From contig DUVI01000042.1 in the NCBI GenBank assembly GCA_012841065.1, positions 1-64,000 of the forward strand: a stretch of 64,000 nt of DNA, written 5' to 3'. A model generated the notes under the pieces. The model had not been told where the DNA came from. It ran no database searches and saw nothing but the letters and a program-made list of their open reading frames with translations. The translations under genes and the position numbers were made by a program. Shown here piece after piece: positions 18,754 to 27,990 of this stretch; within the stretch, counting starts at the first letter, position 1; the number at the start of each line of letters is the position of its first letter. The stretch comes from Bacillota bacterium (GTDB taxonomy: Bacteria > Bacillota > Sulfobacillia > Fermentithermobacillales > Fermentithermobacillaceae).

Positions 18754-21486
18754 TTACCGGGTAATTCCAGGTGTGAACACATCTACCTGTGTTGATGTAA
18801 CATACGTATTCTTTACTCTGATCACCCTTTCCTCTAATTCATAATCTATCGTCAACCTTACCGCCCACAACACTGTAAACTCTCCTGAACGTTCCCAAAG
18901 CACCTGGAATCTCTCACCGGGATCGCAGTCAACCGCTATAATCCGCGCTCCGTCAGGAAGTCTCCATGTAGCTTTCCCTGAAAACAGCGCATGCTTGCCG
19001 GTAACCCACTTCTGCGGCCCCGTCAGTTCTAATTGTACCGCGGGAGGGACAATACTGGAACAACAGAATTCCCTGACTTCCGGTTCCCCGCCCGTTGCAA
19101 CATCCCATGATTTTTCAAGCAACACGTTATTATGATTATCGTACGAAACTGCCCGCACCTTGTAACGGCCTGAAGGTTCGAAGATGTGGGCGGTTTCCAG
19201 GTAAGGCTGCCCCTGCACAACCACTGTTTCACCGTCGCCAAAGTCGATTTCCCAATATGCATGATATGTCTCCTGGGGTTTCCACAAAGTGGTGTGCTTG
19301 GATCTGTAGACTACCCTTACACTGGGGATGTCTTCCCCGCCGGCTGAGTCTTGACCTGAACCCTGATTTCCGCTATCTTCGTCGCCCGGGACATTGCCTG
19401 CCGAACCAGGGCCGGGCGGCACAATCCCAGCACCGCCGGCTTGACCGGCACCAGGAGCATGCGGGACACTTCCCGGGCCGTCGTCATAGCCGGCACCGGG
19501 AATCTGCACGTCTTCATGCCCTGTGCCTTCACCGGCCTGCAAAACATGCATGCTAATCCAAGCTTTGCTGAACAACTCGCTTTCAAAAGCCGACCCGACT
19601 TTTCCCCCGGGGGTATAGGGGTTTACCGGCCCCACCCTGACTAGCCGCAATCCCACTCTATAACACTTGTCCTTCAGCAATATGTGTGTCCTGGTTCCCC
19701 CGGCGAGTACCTGGTGCCAACCAGGGACAGGCAGCCACCGTTCTCCATCGTACCCTTCAACCCACACGACACATCCCCACCCTTCAGGCAAGGACGGTAC
19801 GCTGATTGATACATCAAATACCTTATCTCCGGCTGCGTCCCAAGCCGGCGACACATACGAAGGCTGCCAGCTTGACGCTGAAATCTCCTGCTGCCCGTTG
19901 TATCCGGGGGTGAGTTGGCTAACTTGTTCCGGCTCCAACAGCAACACCACTATGCTCTCTTGAACCCGTTGGTCTTTGAGCAGGTTAAGGTAAGACGGAG
20001 ACATAAACCCTGTAAACACCCGGATTACATCCCGCGACCCCTGGGGCGGCACTGCAGAGTCTACTTCACAGAACAAGTTGTTGGGGCCCACCTGCGGCCA
20101 CACCAGACTTAGCAAGTTTGAAACTCTACCGGTTATGGTCACAAAGCGCGTACTTCGTGTGTCAGCTGATGAAGAAGATCTCCGGTTAATCTGATCCAGA
20201 TAGTAGTTGGCGGGTACCCTGTAGAACCTTTGGCCGGAAGAAGTACCCAGGTTGACTAATACTTCTTCTTTGACCAGCCTTCTCAGGAATATGCTGTCAG
20301 GACTGTCCAGGTATCCTATTGAACTCACGATGTTGTCTGTTATAATCCTTTGCACTTCCGCTTTCACCGTGACAAGTGCCTTCTTGGCGTAATGCAAGAG
20401 CGCTTTCACCCCGTAATGCACGAGAGCGTCCTTGACGGTGCCGGGCATCTGCCCCTGGGGCGACGAAAACAAGCTCTGGGCAAGACTTCCTGCAGAAGCC
20501 ATCCTTACGACATACTGGTTTCTGCCCACGGCCATGGCAAGCAGCTCATAATATGCCACGGTGAAATCTTGACCGGCTTTGGGCGGGCCGCTCAGGGCAG
20601 TGTCAGGCATAGCCCCGAAAGGCGTCTCATTGCCCTTTGCGATACAGTTCTCCCATATCAAGGGACGCTTTTGCTCTATCCACCCGGCAAAGGTTTGACT
20701 TGGGGAATCCACGGGCACATAAGGAAGGGACAGAAATCTCTCTTGTACATACTGGCTGTAAAGGGGCTCATAGATTTCCCGCGCCCTTTTTGCCACCCAC
20801 CAAGCCTCGCCTTCCCAAGAGAAGTTGCCCGATCCGATAGAACCGGGCAGATCCCCTGTACTTCTTGCAGGTATGGACCCGGGATCCAATGCAGCGCCTA
20901 CATCACCGAAGGGCGAAAACCGTGCCAGCCTGGTTTGCTTTTCAAATATGCACTCATGCTTCACGACGGTACACGCCTGGTACAACAAATCAGCCACAAA
21001 CGAACCTCTTTGAGGGGTGCTCAGCATGATGGCCTTGTCTACCAGGCCGTCTCTGATAATCCCCATTTCCACCCCAAACCTGAGGACCAGCCCTGAGACC
21101 CCGTAGGCAGCTACATCCAGAAGGTTGCATCCTGTGGTATTTACGGTTTCATCCAACACTTGACGCAGTGTATGCGCTCCTGAATCCAGGTCCCCGTACG
21201 GCTCTTCCGGAGTATACACAAACAAAGTCTTCCCTGGCTCGTAGCCTGCGGCTTCCAGCCGGGACACCAAGCCTGTCCGGGACCACAGACTCTCACCGTC
21301 CTTCTTGGCCGGCTCACCGATAAGCACAAGGGGTTTGGACGGGGTACTCCCAGGGGCTGTGTACCCGCCTAAAGGTGCTGCGACATTGAACATTATGCAC
21401 ACTGCCGCCACCACAGCCACAACTGCTCTGGAGCTGCCCATGGGCTTTCCATGGGCCAAAACAGGGTGTCTTCTAGTCACCGGCAA
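18754..21486 (-). CDS. Large secreted protein: alpha/beta-hydrolase (lipase)-like N-domain, Gly/Pro linker, PKD-like domain
   Basis: Signal-like N-terminus; LLDVAAYGVSGLVLRFGVE resembles the lipase nucleophile elbow; YWEIDFGDGETVVV...HIFEPSGRYKVRAVSYD PKD-like. Confidence 0.65.
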   Translation of the reverse strand: MPVTRRHPVLAHGKPMGSSRAVVAVVAAVCIMFNVAAPLGGYTAPGSTPSKPLVLIGEPAKKDGESLWSRTGLVSRLEAAGYEPGKTLFVYTPEEPYGDLDSGAHTLRQVLDETVNTTGCNLLDVAAYGVSGLVLRFGVEMGIIRDGLVDKAIMLSTPQRGSFVADLLYQACTVVKHECIFEKQTRLARFSPFGDVGAALDPGSIPARSTGDLPGSIGSGNFSWEGEAWWVAKRAREIYEPLYSQYVQERFLSLPYVPVDSPSQTFAGWIEQKRPLIWENCIAKGNETPFGAMPDTALSGPPKAGQDFTVAYYELLAMAVGRNQYVVRMASAGSLAQSLFSSPQGQMPGTVKDALVHYGVKALLHYAKKALVTVKAEVQRIITDNIVSSIGYLDSPDSIFLRRLVKEEVLVNLGTSSGQRFYRVPANYYLDQINRRSSSSADTRSTRFVTITGRVSNLLSLVWPQVGPNNLFCEVDSAVPPQGSRDVIRVFTGFMSPSYLNLLKDQRVQESIVVLLLEPEQVSQLTPGYNGQQEISASSWQPSYVSPAWDAAGDKVFDVSISVPSLPEGWGCVVWVEGYDGERWLPVPGWHQVLAGGTRTHILLKDKCYRVGLRLVRVGPVNPYTPGGKVGSAFESELFSKAWISMHVLQAGEGTGHEDVQIPGAGYDDGPGSVPHAPGAGQAGGAGIVPPGPGSAGNVPGDEDSGNQGSGQDSAGGEDIPSVRVVYRSKHTTLWKPQETYHAYWEIDFGDGETVVVQGQPYLETAHIFEPSGRYKVRAVSYDNHNNVLLEKSWDVATGGEPEVREFCCSSIVPPAVQLELTGPQKWVTGKHALFSGKATWRLPDGARIIAVDCDPGERFQVLWERSGEFTVLWAVRLTIDYELEERVIRVKNTYVTSTQVDVFTPGITR

Positions 21487-22153
21487 TCCCCGCCTTAACG
21501 CCTGATTTTGGCCACAACCCCCTGTTAGCTATCGCCACCCGCGTTGCAGGGTAGCCCAACCGGACGCACCTGTCCAATTCTTCCTGCCAATTGCCGGATG
21601 AAATAGCCCTGGGCCCACCGGGCTCCAACACCAGGAGCTCAGCCCAGGATTCTCCGGGCTTGAGGGTGATGTGCCTGGAACCGTACTCTATTTCAACCGT
21701 TCCGTCCCTTCTTGTGCCTGCGATTTTGAGCTTGCCCGCAACCACCCTGGCCAGGTTGTTTACAAGTTCGACTTCCCCGCCGTTGATATCCGGAACCACC
21801 AACGAAGCAGGCGCAGTAAGATCCAAACCCACCCTGCCCGTGCGTGACAAGATCAGGCGCTCATCAAATTCCACACCCTGGGATGTAGCACTGTAATACA
21901 CCCCCAGGCATACTCCCAAGAGGTTTTTCTTCTCGGGCAATACCAGGGTTTTTGCTTGGACGTCAATGAACACCCGGGATAGCTCCGGCATATTAAGGGG
22001 CCACCCGTTGATGGCATTTAGCGAAGACTCTTCTATGGTCAAGAACACGTACGAGTCGCCGAACCAGCTAAACCGGACCAACAGTGCGGCAAGCAACCCG
22101 CAAGCACACAAAGGGAAAAAGATCCTTAATACAACGCCTAAGCGGTTTTCCAT
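21473..22153 (-). CDS. Hypothetical single-TM surface protein, co-operonic with 18754-21486
   Basis: MENRLGVVLRIFFPLCACGLLAALLVRF; stop overlaps start of the next gene; RBS gggggag. Confidence 0.65.
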   Translation of the reverse strand: MENRLGVVLRIFFPLCACGLLAALLVRFSWFGDSYVFLTIEESSLNAINGWPLNMPELSRVFIDVQAKTLVLPEKKNLLGVCLGVYYSATSQGVEFDERLILSRTGRVGLDLTAPASLVVPDINGGEVELVNNLARVVAGKLKIAGTRRDGTVEIEYGSRHITLKPGESWAELLVLEPGGPRAISSGNWQEELDRCVRLGYPATRVAIANRGLWPKSGVKAGIAGD

Positions 22154-22303
22154 TGAAACTCCCCCACCGTGTTGTTCTACTCTTATGTGAGGGCCGGCCG
22201 AAAGGCAAAACAAACGGCCCGGCCTCAGCGAAACACGCAGGGTGCGTGTTCCGTGTGGTCACCGGGCCCTTCGCACTATACATTATATCACATACCTGTA
22301 GGT

Positions 22304-23857
22304 TTATGGCAACAGCTCCGCAGCTCTTTCGATGAATTGCTTGGTATTGGGATATGACTTAATGCGGCCCACGTCTTCCTGGTCAACCCACATCACCCGG
22401 GCCGTCTCGCCCGGTTGAGGCTTGAGGCCTCCTCTAATGTGTTTCATTGCATAATAATGGACTGTTTTCTCAACCACGGCACATCCGCTATCGAAAAACC
22501 TGTATACGCATGGCCCCGCATAGGCGACTATCTCGCAGTCGAGCCCCGTTTCTTCTTTGACTTCCCTCAAAGCAGCTTGTTCAATGGTTTCTCCCTCATC
22601 CACATGTCCTTTTGGCAAGGCCACATAACCAAACCTGTCTTCAACCAAGAGCACCTGGAGTCTCCCATTGCTCTCCCTGAAGACCACTCCGCCGGCCGAA
22701 ACTTCCCGCCTTACCGCCGGGCCGCCCAGCAACACTGCCCTGGACAAACTTGCGATTTGCCTGGCAGCAAAACGCAGGGTTAACCCGGCCTTTTCAATAG
22801 CTTTCTCTACCGTGCCAGGGCCGGTTGTACTGTCAAACACGGCTGAAAACTCCCGGGGGTACCTTGTGAGCACACTGTCACCCACACTGCCGCCAAGCGC
22901 TATCACAGAGACACCCCGTTCAAACCCGGCTTTAGCTACTGCATACGGAACCTTGCCTTTTTGAGTCTGGGAATCTATCCTGCCTTCGCCCGTGATGACA
23001 AGGCTTGCACCCTCTATTTCATCTATGAAACCGGTCTCCTCCAAAATGAAACCGGCCCCGTCTACGAGCTTTGCCCTGAAGAACGCCCAAAGTGCCGCAG
23101 CCAGGCCTCCGCCTGCGCCTGTCCTGGGCACATTTCTTGGGTCGCGCCGCAGATCCGCGGCCAGCACTGAACCATACCGGTCCATGTAACCGTCCACTTC
23201 ATCAAGTTCATGCGGCTTAAGCCCCTTTTGGGGCCCATATACCATGGTTGCTCCGTCAGAGCCGGTAAGAGGGTTATCTACATCGCAAATAGCTATCATC
23301 TCAATATCCTTGAACCTTTCCGGGATATCACCGGGAGCAACATGTGACACATGCTTTAGCCCGCAGATACCCCGTGGAACCTGGCGGCCAGCCACGTCCA
23401 GCACTTTGCCTCCTGCAGCTTGTACCATGCCGATGCCTCCGTCGTTCATAGCCGTTCCGCCTATTCCCACAATAATCCGGCGGACACCTTTGTCGGCAGC
23501 CAGGGCCATGAGCTCGCCTACCCCGTAACTTGTGGCAGAAAACACATCCCGCTCCCCTGGCGCTGCCAGTGCAAGCCCTGAACAAGCGGCGCTTTCTACA
23601 ACCACAGTGTAACCTGGAAGCAATCCCATCCTGCACCTTGCGGGCTTGTTGTAAGGGCCGGTCACTTCTACATGTTGAACTTGCCCGGACCTAGCAGCTA
23701 CCAGTACATCCAGGGTGCCGTCACCGCCGTCGGCAAGGGGGATTTCAACCACACGGGCTTCAGGAAACCCCTGCCTGAACCCATCAGCCACCAAAGCGCA
23801 CGCCTCTTGGGCTGACAGGCTCCCTTTAAATGCGTTCATCGCCACGAGCACCTTCAC
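22304..23857 (-). CDS. Fusion protein: glycerate kinase (GarK/GlxK type) + C-terminal Nudix hydrolase
   Basis: MKVLVAMNAFKGSLSAQEACALVADGF...PLADGGDGTLDVL (glycerate kinase) then SAGGVVF...GHVDEGETIEQAALREVKEETGL (complete Nudix box), one ORF. Confidence 0.9.
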   Translation of the reverse strand: MKVLVAMNAFKGSLSAQEACALVADGFRQGFPEARVVEIPLADGGDGTLDVLVAARSGQVQHVEVTGPYNKPARCRMGLLPGYTVVVESAACSGLALAAPGERDVFSATSYGVGELMALAADKGVRRIIVGIGGTAMNDGGIGMVQAAGGKVLDVAGRQVPRGICGLKHVSHVAPGDIPERFKDIEMIAICDVDNPLTGSDGATMVYGPQKGLKPHELDEVDGYMDRYGSVLAADLRRDPRNVPRTGAGGGLAAALWAFFRAKLVDGAGFILEETGFIDEIEGASLVITGEGRIDSQTQKGKVPYAVAKAGFERGVSVIALGGSVGDSVLTRYPREFSAVFDSTTGPGTVEKAIEKAGLTLRFAARQIASLSRAVLLGGPAVRREVSAGGVVFRESNGRLQVLLVEDRFGYVALPKGHVDEGETIEQAALREVKEETGLDCEIVAYAGPCVYRFFDSGCAVVEKTVHYYAMKHIRGGLKPQPGETARVMWVDQEDVGRIKSYPNTKQFIERAAELLP

Positions 23858-23884
23858 GGCAGAAACCCAAACTCCTCCCTTTTC

Positions 23885-24922
23885 CTATCCAATCACCGCT
23901 CTTAGGATACGCATCCAGTTCCGGCCCAGAAGCCCTTCAATCTGCTGGCCTGATACGCCCCGCTTCAAGAGTTCAAGCGTGAGCAGCGGGAGCTTTCCAA
24001 TGTGAGTCGCAGGTTCCGGCCCCGGCTCTCCGAAACTGTCAAAATCCGTACCTAAGCCCACACTCTCTTCTCCAGCCACTTCCATCGCGTGGATTATGTG
24101 GTCTGCCACCTGAGAAATGGTGGCATTCTCGTCTGTGCCCGTGATGTATTCGTGGTTAAACGAAATCCCCACCAGCCCCCCGGCTTCGCCGATTGCCTTG
24201 AGCTGGGCATCTGTGAGGTTTCTGGGATGGGCAAGCAAAGCATGGCAGTTTGAATGGCTGACTACAACCGGTGCTTGGGCCACATCCAGCACATCCCAGA
24301 ACCCGGCTTCAGACAAATGGGATACATCTACAACCACTCCCAACCGGGCTGCTTCCTCCACAACTTTGAAGCCGAAAGGAGTAAGCCCGCCCCTGGACAC
24401 TGAAAAAGCGGCGCCGTCGCCGATGAGATTCCTGTCGTTCCAAGTTAAGGTCAGCATCCTGACACCGAGCTTGTGATACATCCGGAGAGTCTCAATGCTG
24501 CCTTCAAGCATGGCACCGTCGCCGAGGCTGAGCATAATGCCTACCTCGCCCGCTTCCCTGGCGTCTTCAATGTCTGACGTTTGCAACACGTGACTTACCC
24601 CGGGTATCGAACCCAATTCATGAAACACGTCTATATACTCAAGGGCCTGTCTAACACCTCTTATAGGCTGCAATCTGTCATGGGGAAATGCGCTGAGGAT
24701 TACACAATCCACTCCCGCCTGCCGCAATCTTGGTACATCAGAATGCCCCAGGGAGGATTGCTCCCCGAAGTTCCTGACTCCCTTGATGACATCCAGCAGC
24801 GTCCCCTGGTGTCCGTCAATGACAAGACACTCGGAATGCAGCTCCTCTGCCCGTTCCATACGGATCTCGTCCATGGCAGGATCCTGTTCAGCCTTCTTCT
24901 TAAGCACAGAAGCTATATCCAT
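23885..24922 (-). CDS. Membrane dipeptidase (peptidase M19)
   Basis: VIDGHQGTLLDV, MLTLTWNDRNLIGDGA, VDVSHLSEAGFWDVL, VVSHSNCHALLAHPRNLTD. Confidence 0.9.
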   Translation of the reverse strand: MDIASVLKKKAEQDPAMDEIRMERAEELHSECLVIDGHQGTLLDVIKGVRNFGEQSSLGHSDVPRLRQAGVDCVILSAFPHDRLQPIRGVRQALEYIDVFHELGSIPGVSHVLQTSDIEDAREAGEVGIMLSLGDGAMLEGSIETLRMYHKLGVRMLTLTWNDRNLIGDGAAFSVSRGGLTPFGFKVVEEAARLGVVVDVSHLSEAGFWDVLDVAQAPVVVSHSNCHALLAHPRNLTDAQLKAIGEAGGLVGISFNHEYITGTDENATISQVADHIIHAMEVAGEESVGLGTDFDSFGEPGPEPATHIGKLPLLTLELLKRGVSGQQIEGLLGRNWMRILRAVIG

Positions 24923-25130
24923 GTGGTACTGCCCTCCTCTTTCAGCTGCCTTTGGCTTAATGTTCTCTTTTGGGCGCAAATTTACCTTTTTTGTTCAAGC
25001 GTCACCGGGGATACAACAATATCGTACTACATGACATCTCACTTGACCTCCGTTGCTGTCAACATAATGCCATCATCCCTCATATTATGAGATGACTGAC
25101 CTGATCATTTTACGACAAGGGGGGCTAGAA

Positions 25131-25415
25131 GTGGCCAACAGTCTCAACAAGGAAACGTTGGATCTGGTCTCGGCGCTAAGGCCGTTTGCCGGCCAGTGGG
25201 GCCGGAATGTGATAGATACCCTAATCAGTCTTGCTGACAGTTCAACATCGTTAGCTGACGGAATCGAATTGACAGCCTTGGCGGAGCAAGCCAAAAGCAA
25301 GCTGCTTTCCCGGATCGACTCTGCGCTATCGCTTTTCATCATCCTGGTAGTGGTGTGGCTGGTGCAGGTATTCACACTCTCAACCAGCAGTGAACCAGTA
25401 ATATCTCAAACATGA
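25131..25415 (+). CDS. Hypothetical small protein with C-terminal TM helix
   Basis: GTG with aagggggg RBS; ends SALSLFIILVVVWLVQVFTL. Confidence 0.6.
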   Translation: MANSLNKETLDLVSALRPFAGQWGRNVIDTLISLADSSTSLADGIELTALAEQAKSKLLSRIDSALSLFIILVVVWLVQVFTLSTSSEPVISQT

Positions 25416-25427
25416 GGAGGAGTTAGA

Positions 25428-25643
25428 ATGAAAATTCTCGGAGTTGAGGTCAACCCGTATGAGCTGTTCTTGATCCTGATCCTGCTCTTGGGGGCAACAG
25501 GCTCTTTCAACACCAGAGTAACCCGTGCAGGCAAGAAAGATCCTTCGTCAAGGAATGAGAGCCCGGTCAAAATCCTGAGCCCATCAAAGAGGGCAGCTGC
25601 CGAAAAGCCGTCGAGCTTCAACAAGCGGAAGAGGGAAAGTTAA
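25428..25643 (+). CDS. Hypothetical small protein with N-terminal TM helix and basic tail
   Basis: RBS gaggagg; MKILGVEVNPYELFLILILLLGATGSF...FNKRKRES; directly follows previous ORF. Confidence 0.6.
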   Translation: MKILGVEVNPYELFLILILLLGATGSFNTRVTRAGKKDPSSRNESPVKILSPSKRAAAEKPSSFNKRKRES

Positions 25644-25743
25644 ACCCTGCCTGCCAAGGCTTTTCCCAAGTAACAAATGGTTGGTACCATCATCGGCAAG
25701 CTGTGCATAAGATGCTGAAACAGGGTAACTGGAGGGAACCAGT

Positions 25744-26094
25744 GTGCACAACCTGGCTAGTTTACTTATGCAGATGGAGAAAATCGAGTCCGAGTTAAAC
25801 ACGAGATTGTCAAACTTGCAGGACAGGACAGTGCAGGGAACTGCAAACGACGGGCTGGTCAAAGTCACGGGAGACATCTGGTTCAATATAAAAGACATAA
25901 CCATCGACCGGGCCAAATTAGCTGAGCAACCTTTTGATTTGGCAACCCTGGAAGCGGTAATAGCACAAGCGGTAAATGACGCCATCGGAAAGGCGCGGAC
26001 CTTGCTGAGGACGGAAGTTGGAGGAGTGTTCGGTGGAAAGGTACCTCCGGAGTTTGCTGGCTTCTTTGGACGGAGTGGAGCAAACGGTGAATAA
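25744..26094 (+). CDS. Divergent YbaB/EbfC-like nucleoid-associated protein
   Basis: DGLVKVTGDIWFNIKDITIDRAKL...LEAVIAQAVNDAIGKARTLLRTEVGGVFGGKVPPEF matches the YbaB pattern GLVKVT..I..I.ID...L..LE.LI..A.NDA..KA. Confidence 0.55.
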   Translation: MHNLASLLMQMEKIESELNTRLSNLQDRTVQGTANDGLVKVTGDIWFNIKDITIDRAKLAEQPFDLATLEAVIAQAVNDAIGKARTLLRTEVGGVFGGKVPPEFAGFFGRSGANGE

Positions 26095-27091
26095 GGGCAG
26101 TCTTAGCCGGCTTGCCCAAACTTTTTTGACAGGTGAGGGTTCCGATGATCCCGGTTGGGTGCGGGCAAAAGCGGGCCTGCTCGCACTGTTAAACCTCATG
26201 GGAATCCTGGAAGTGTTTTACGCAGCCGGCGAATTAGCGGAGATTCCGGCTGTTTCTGAAGGCGGAGAGGAAGAGGGCCAGGTATCAACCGGAAGTTCCG
26301 CACCGGAAACCGGCCCGGAAGCACCAACCGGCGGTCCCGTTTTGCCCCAAGGCCATCCGATTGCAGACACTATATTACAACCGGCCCGGCGAGAAGGCAG
26401 CCTCCAACCTCAATCAGAGCCGTCCGGTTTGGCGGATACCCACAGCGGGGCAGCAAGGCCAGATGCTTTGGCCCCATTGCTATCTGCAATCCCGTTACTC
26501 CTTGGAAGCAAAGAAGGAGGAGGAATCGACCCTACACTGATTTCAGCCATACTCAAACTGGTCTCTTCCCTTTCGAGATCCAAACCGGCTTCAGCCACTG
26601 AAGACGGCTCATTTTCAGGCGATGAACCTTGTGAAACTTACAGTGAGACACCCGGAGATTCTCCAGGCGATGCAACAAGAACTTCGTCTCAGGGCAGCTT
26701 GGGTCCAGACCCCAACCTCATAGCCTCTCTCCTCAACTTCTTGGCCGGATTGGACAAATCTAAACAAAAGACGGGCAGGAGCACCAATGGCCGGCCACCG
26801 CCGGAGGTTGCTGAGAAAGATGACCAGAAGGTTGAGATAACCTTGTCTCCGGACGGCAAGTCAGTGATTGCAAGAAGTTCGCCCCGTATTACACCTCAAG
26901 CTCCGTCACTATCTGAGTTCTTGAGGCAACCGTCACAGTGTGCCAAAACACCGGTACAACCGCCGGCAGACAGGCACAAGCCAGGTGTGGGAATACGCAG
27001 GGGATGGATTAAGCAACGCCGCCTGGGAAACAGCAAGGAGACGGATTACACGCAGCATGTGAACAAGTCAGTTTTTGCCCGCAACAGGTAA
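26033..27091 (+). CDS. Hypothetical protein, low-complexity with repeated helical motif
   Basis: RBS ggagg and GTG 26033 inside 3' end of previous ORF; internal repeats DPTLISAILKLVSSLSRSK and DPNLIASLLNFLAGLDKSK. Confidence 0.55.
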   Translation: MERYLRSLLASLDGVEQTVNKGSLSRLAQTFLTGEGSDDPGWVRAKAGLLALLNLMGILEVFYAAGELAEIPAVSEGGEEEGQVSTGSSAPETGPEAPTGGPVLPQGHPIADTILQPARREGSLQPQSEPSGLADTHSGAARPDALAPLLSAIPLLLGSKEGGGIDPTLISAILKLVSSLSRSKPASATEDGSFSGDEPCETYSETPGDSPGDATRTSSQGSLGPDPNLIASLLNFLAGLDKSKQKTGRSTNGRPPPEVAEKDDQKVEITLSPDGKSVIARSSPRITPQAPSLSEFLRQPSQCAKTPVQPPADRHKPGVGIRRGWIKQRRLGNSKETDYTQHVNKSVFARNR

Positions 27092-27188
27092 TATATCACT
27101 CCCGCTAAAACTATCATTTTTATATGAACCAAACAGGAACTAAAGCCGGGGATAAGTTCCCCGGCTCAGCCTCCCGGGGGGAATTTCC

Positions 27189-27980
27189 ATGTTCACCAAA
27201 AGAAGAATTGCTTTTGCCCTACTTGCCGTGCTACTAGTCGCAGGGGGCGTATTCTATGGTTTGCGCCCGCCTCCGGTCGAACCCGTCTTCGAGATGTACG
27301 ACCCACGCCTGGCAATGGGAACGGAAATGCCTGTATTCTATGTGGAAACCGATAAAAAGGCACTGGCGCTTACCTTTGACATTTCGTGGGGCGACAAGAC
27401 CCCTGAGAAGGTGCTTGACGTACTGTTACAACATAATCAAAAAGCTACGTTCTTTCTTTCAGGGCCGTGGGCCAACCACTACAAGTCCATAGTGTCCCGC
27501 ATTGTCCAAGACGGCCACGAGATTGCCAGTCACGGGCAAGAACACGTAAACCTGAGCCAGGAGAGCAAGGAGAGCATTAAGAAAAACATACAATCAGCCC
27601 ATGACATACTCGTAAACCTTACAGATACCACACCCAGGTATTTCAGGCCGCCTAACGGAGATTATGATGACTTGGTAGTGCTGACAGCCAGGGAGCTCGG
27701 TTATGAGACGGTAATCTGGGCTGTTGACAGCCTGGACTGGAAAAACCCAGGCGCCTCATACATCGTCGAGAGAGTGTCGAAACTCTGCTTTCCCGGAGCG
27801 ATTCTGCTGTTCCATGCATCTGACTCAGCAAAGCAAACCCACGAAGCTTTGCCTATGGTGTTAGAGAATCTCAAAGCGGCCGGGTACGAGATCATGACTC
27901 TGGGCGAACTGATGTCCTTGGGTAAGCCGGCCAGGGATGACCCTAGAGGCCGGCCCTTGAATGAGCTGCCGGGCAATTGA
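27189..27980 (+). CDS. Polysaccharide deacetylase, PdaB-like (sporulation)
   Basis: ALALTFDISWGDKTPEKVLDVLLQHNQKATFFLSGPW, HEIASHGQEHVNLS, YFRPPNGDYDD. Confidence 0.88.
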   Translation: MFTKRRIAFALLAVLLVAGGVFYGLRPPPVEPVFEMYDPRLAMGTEMPVFYVETDKKALALTFDISWGDKTPEKVLDVLLQHNQKATFFLSGPWANHYKSIVSRIVQDGHEIASHGQEHVNLSQESKESIKKNIQSAHDILVNLTDTTPRYFRPPNGDYDDLVVLTARELGYETVIWAVDSLDWKNPGASYIVERVSKLCFPGAILLFHASDSAKQTHEALPMVLENLKAAGYEIMTLGELMSLGKPARDDPRGRPLNELPGN

Positions 27981-27990
27981 CGTGCAAAAT

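Noticed and set aside
20350-21096. 248-aa plus-strand ORF antisense to the large exported protein
   Set aside because: No recognisable family or RBS; the minus-strand protein has signal and domain features, so this is a shadow ORF.
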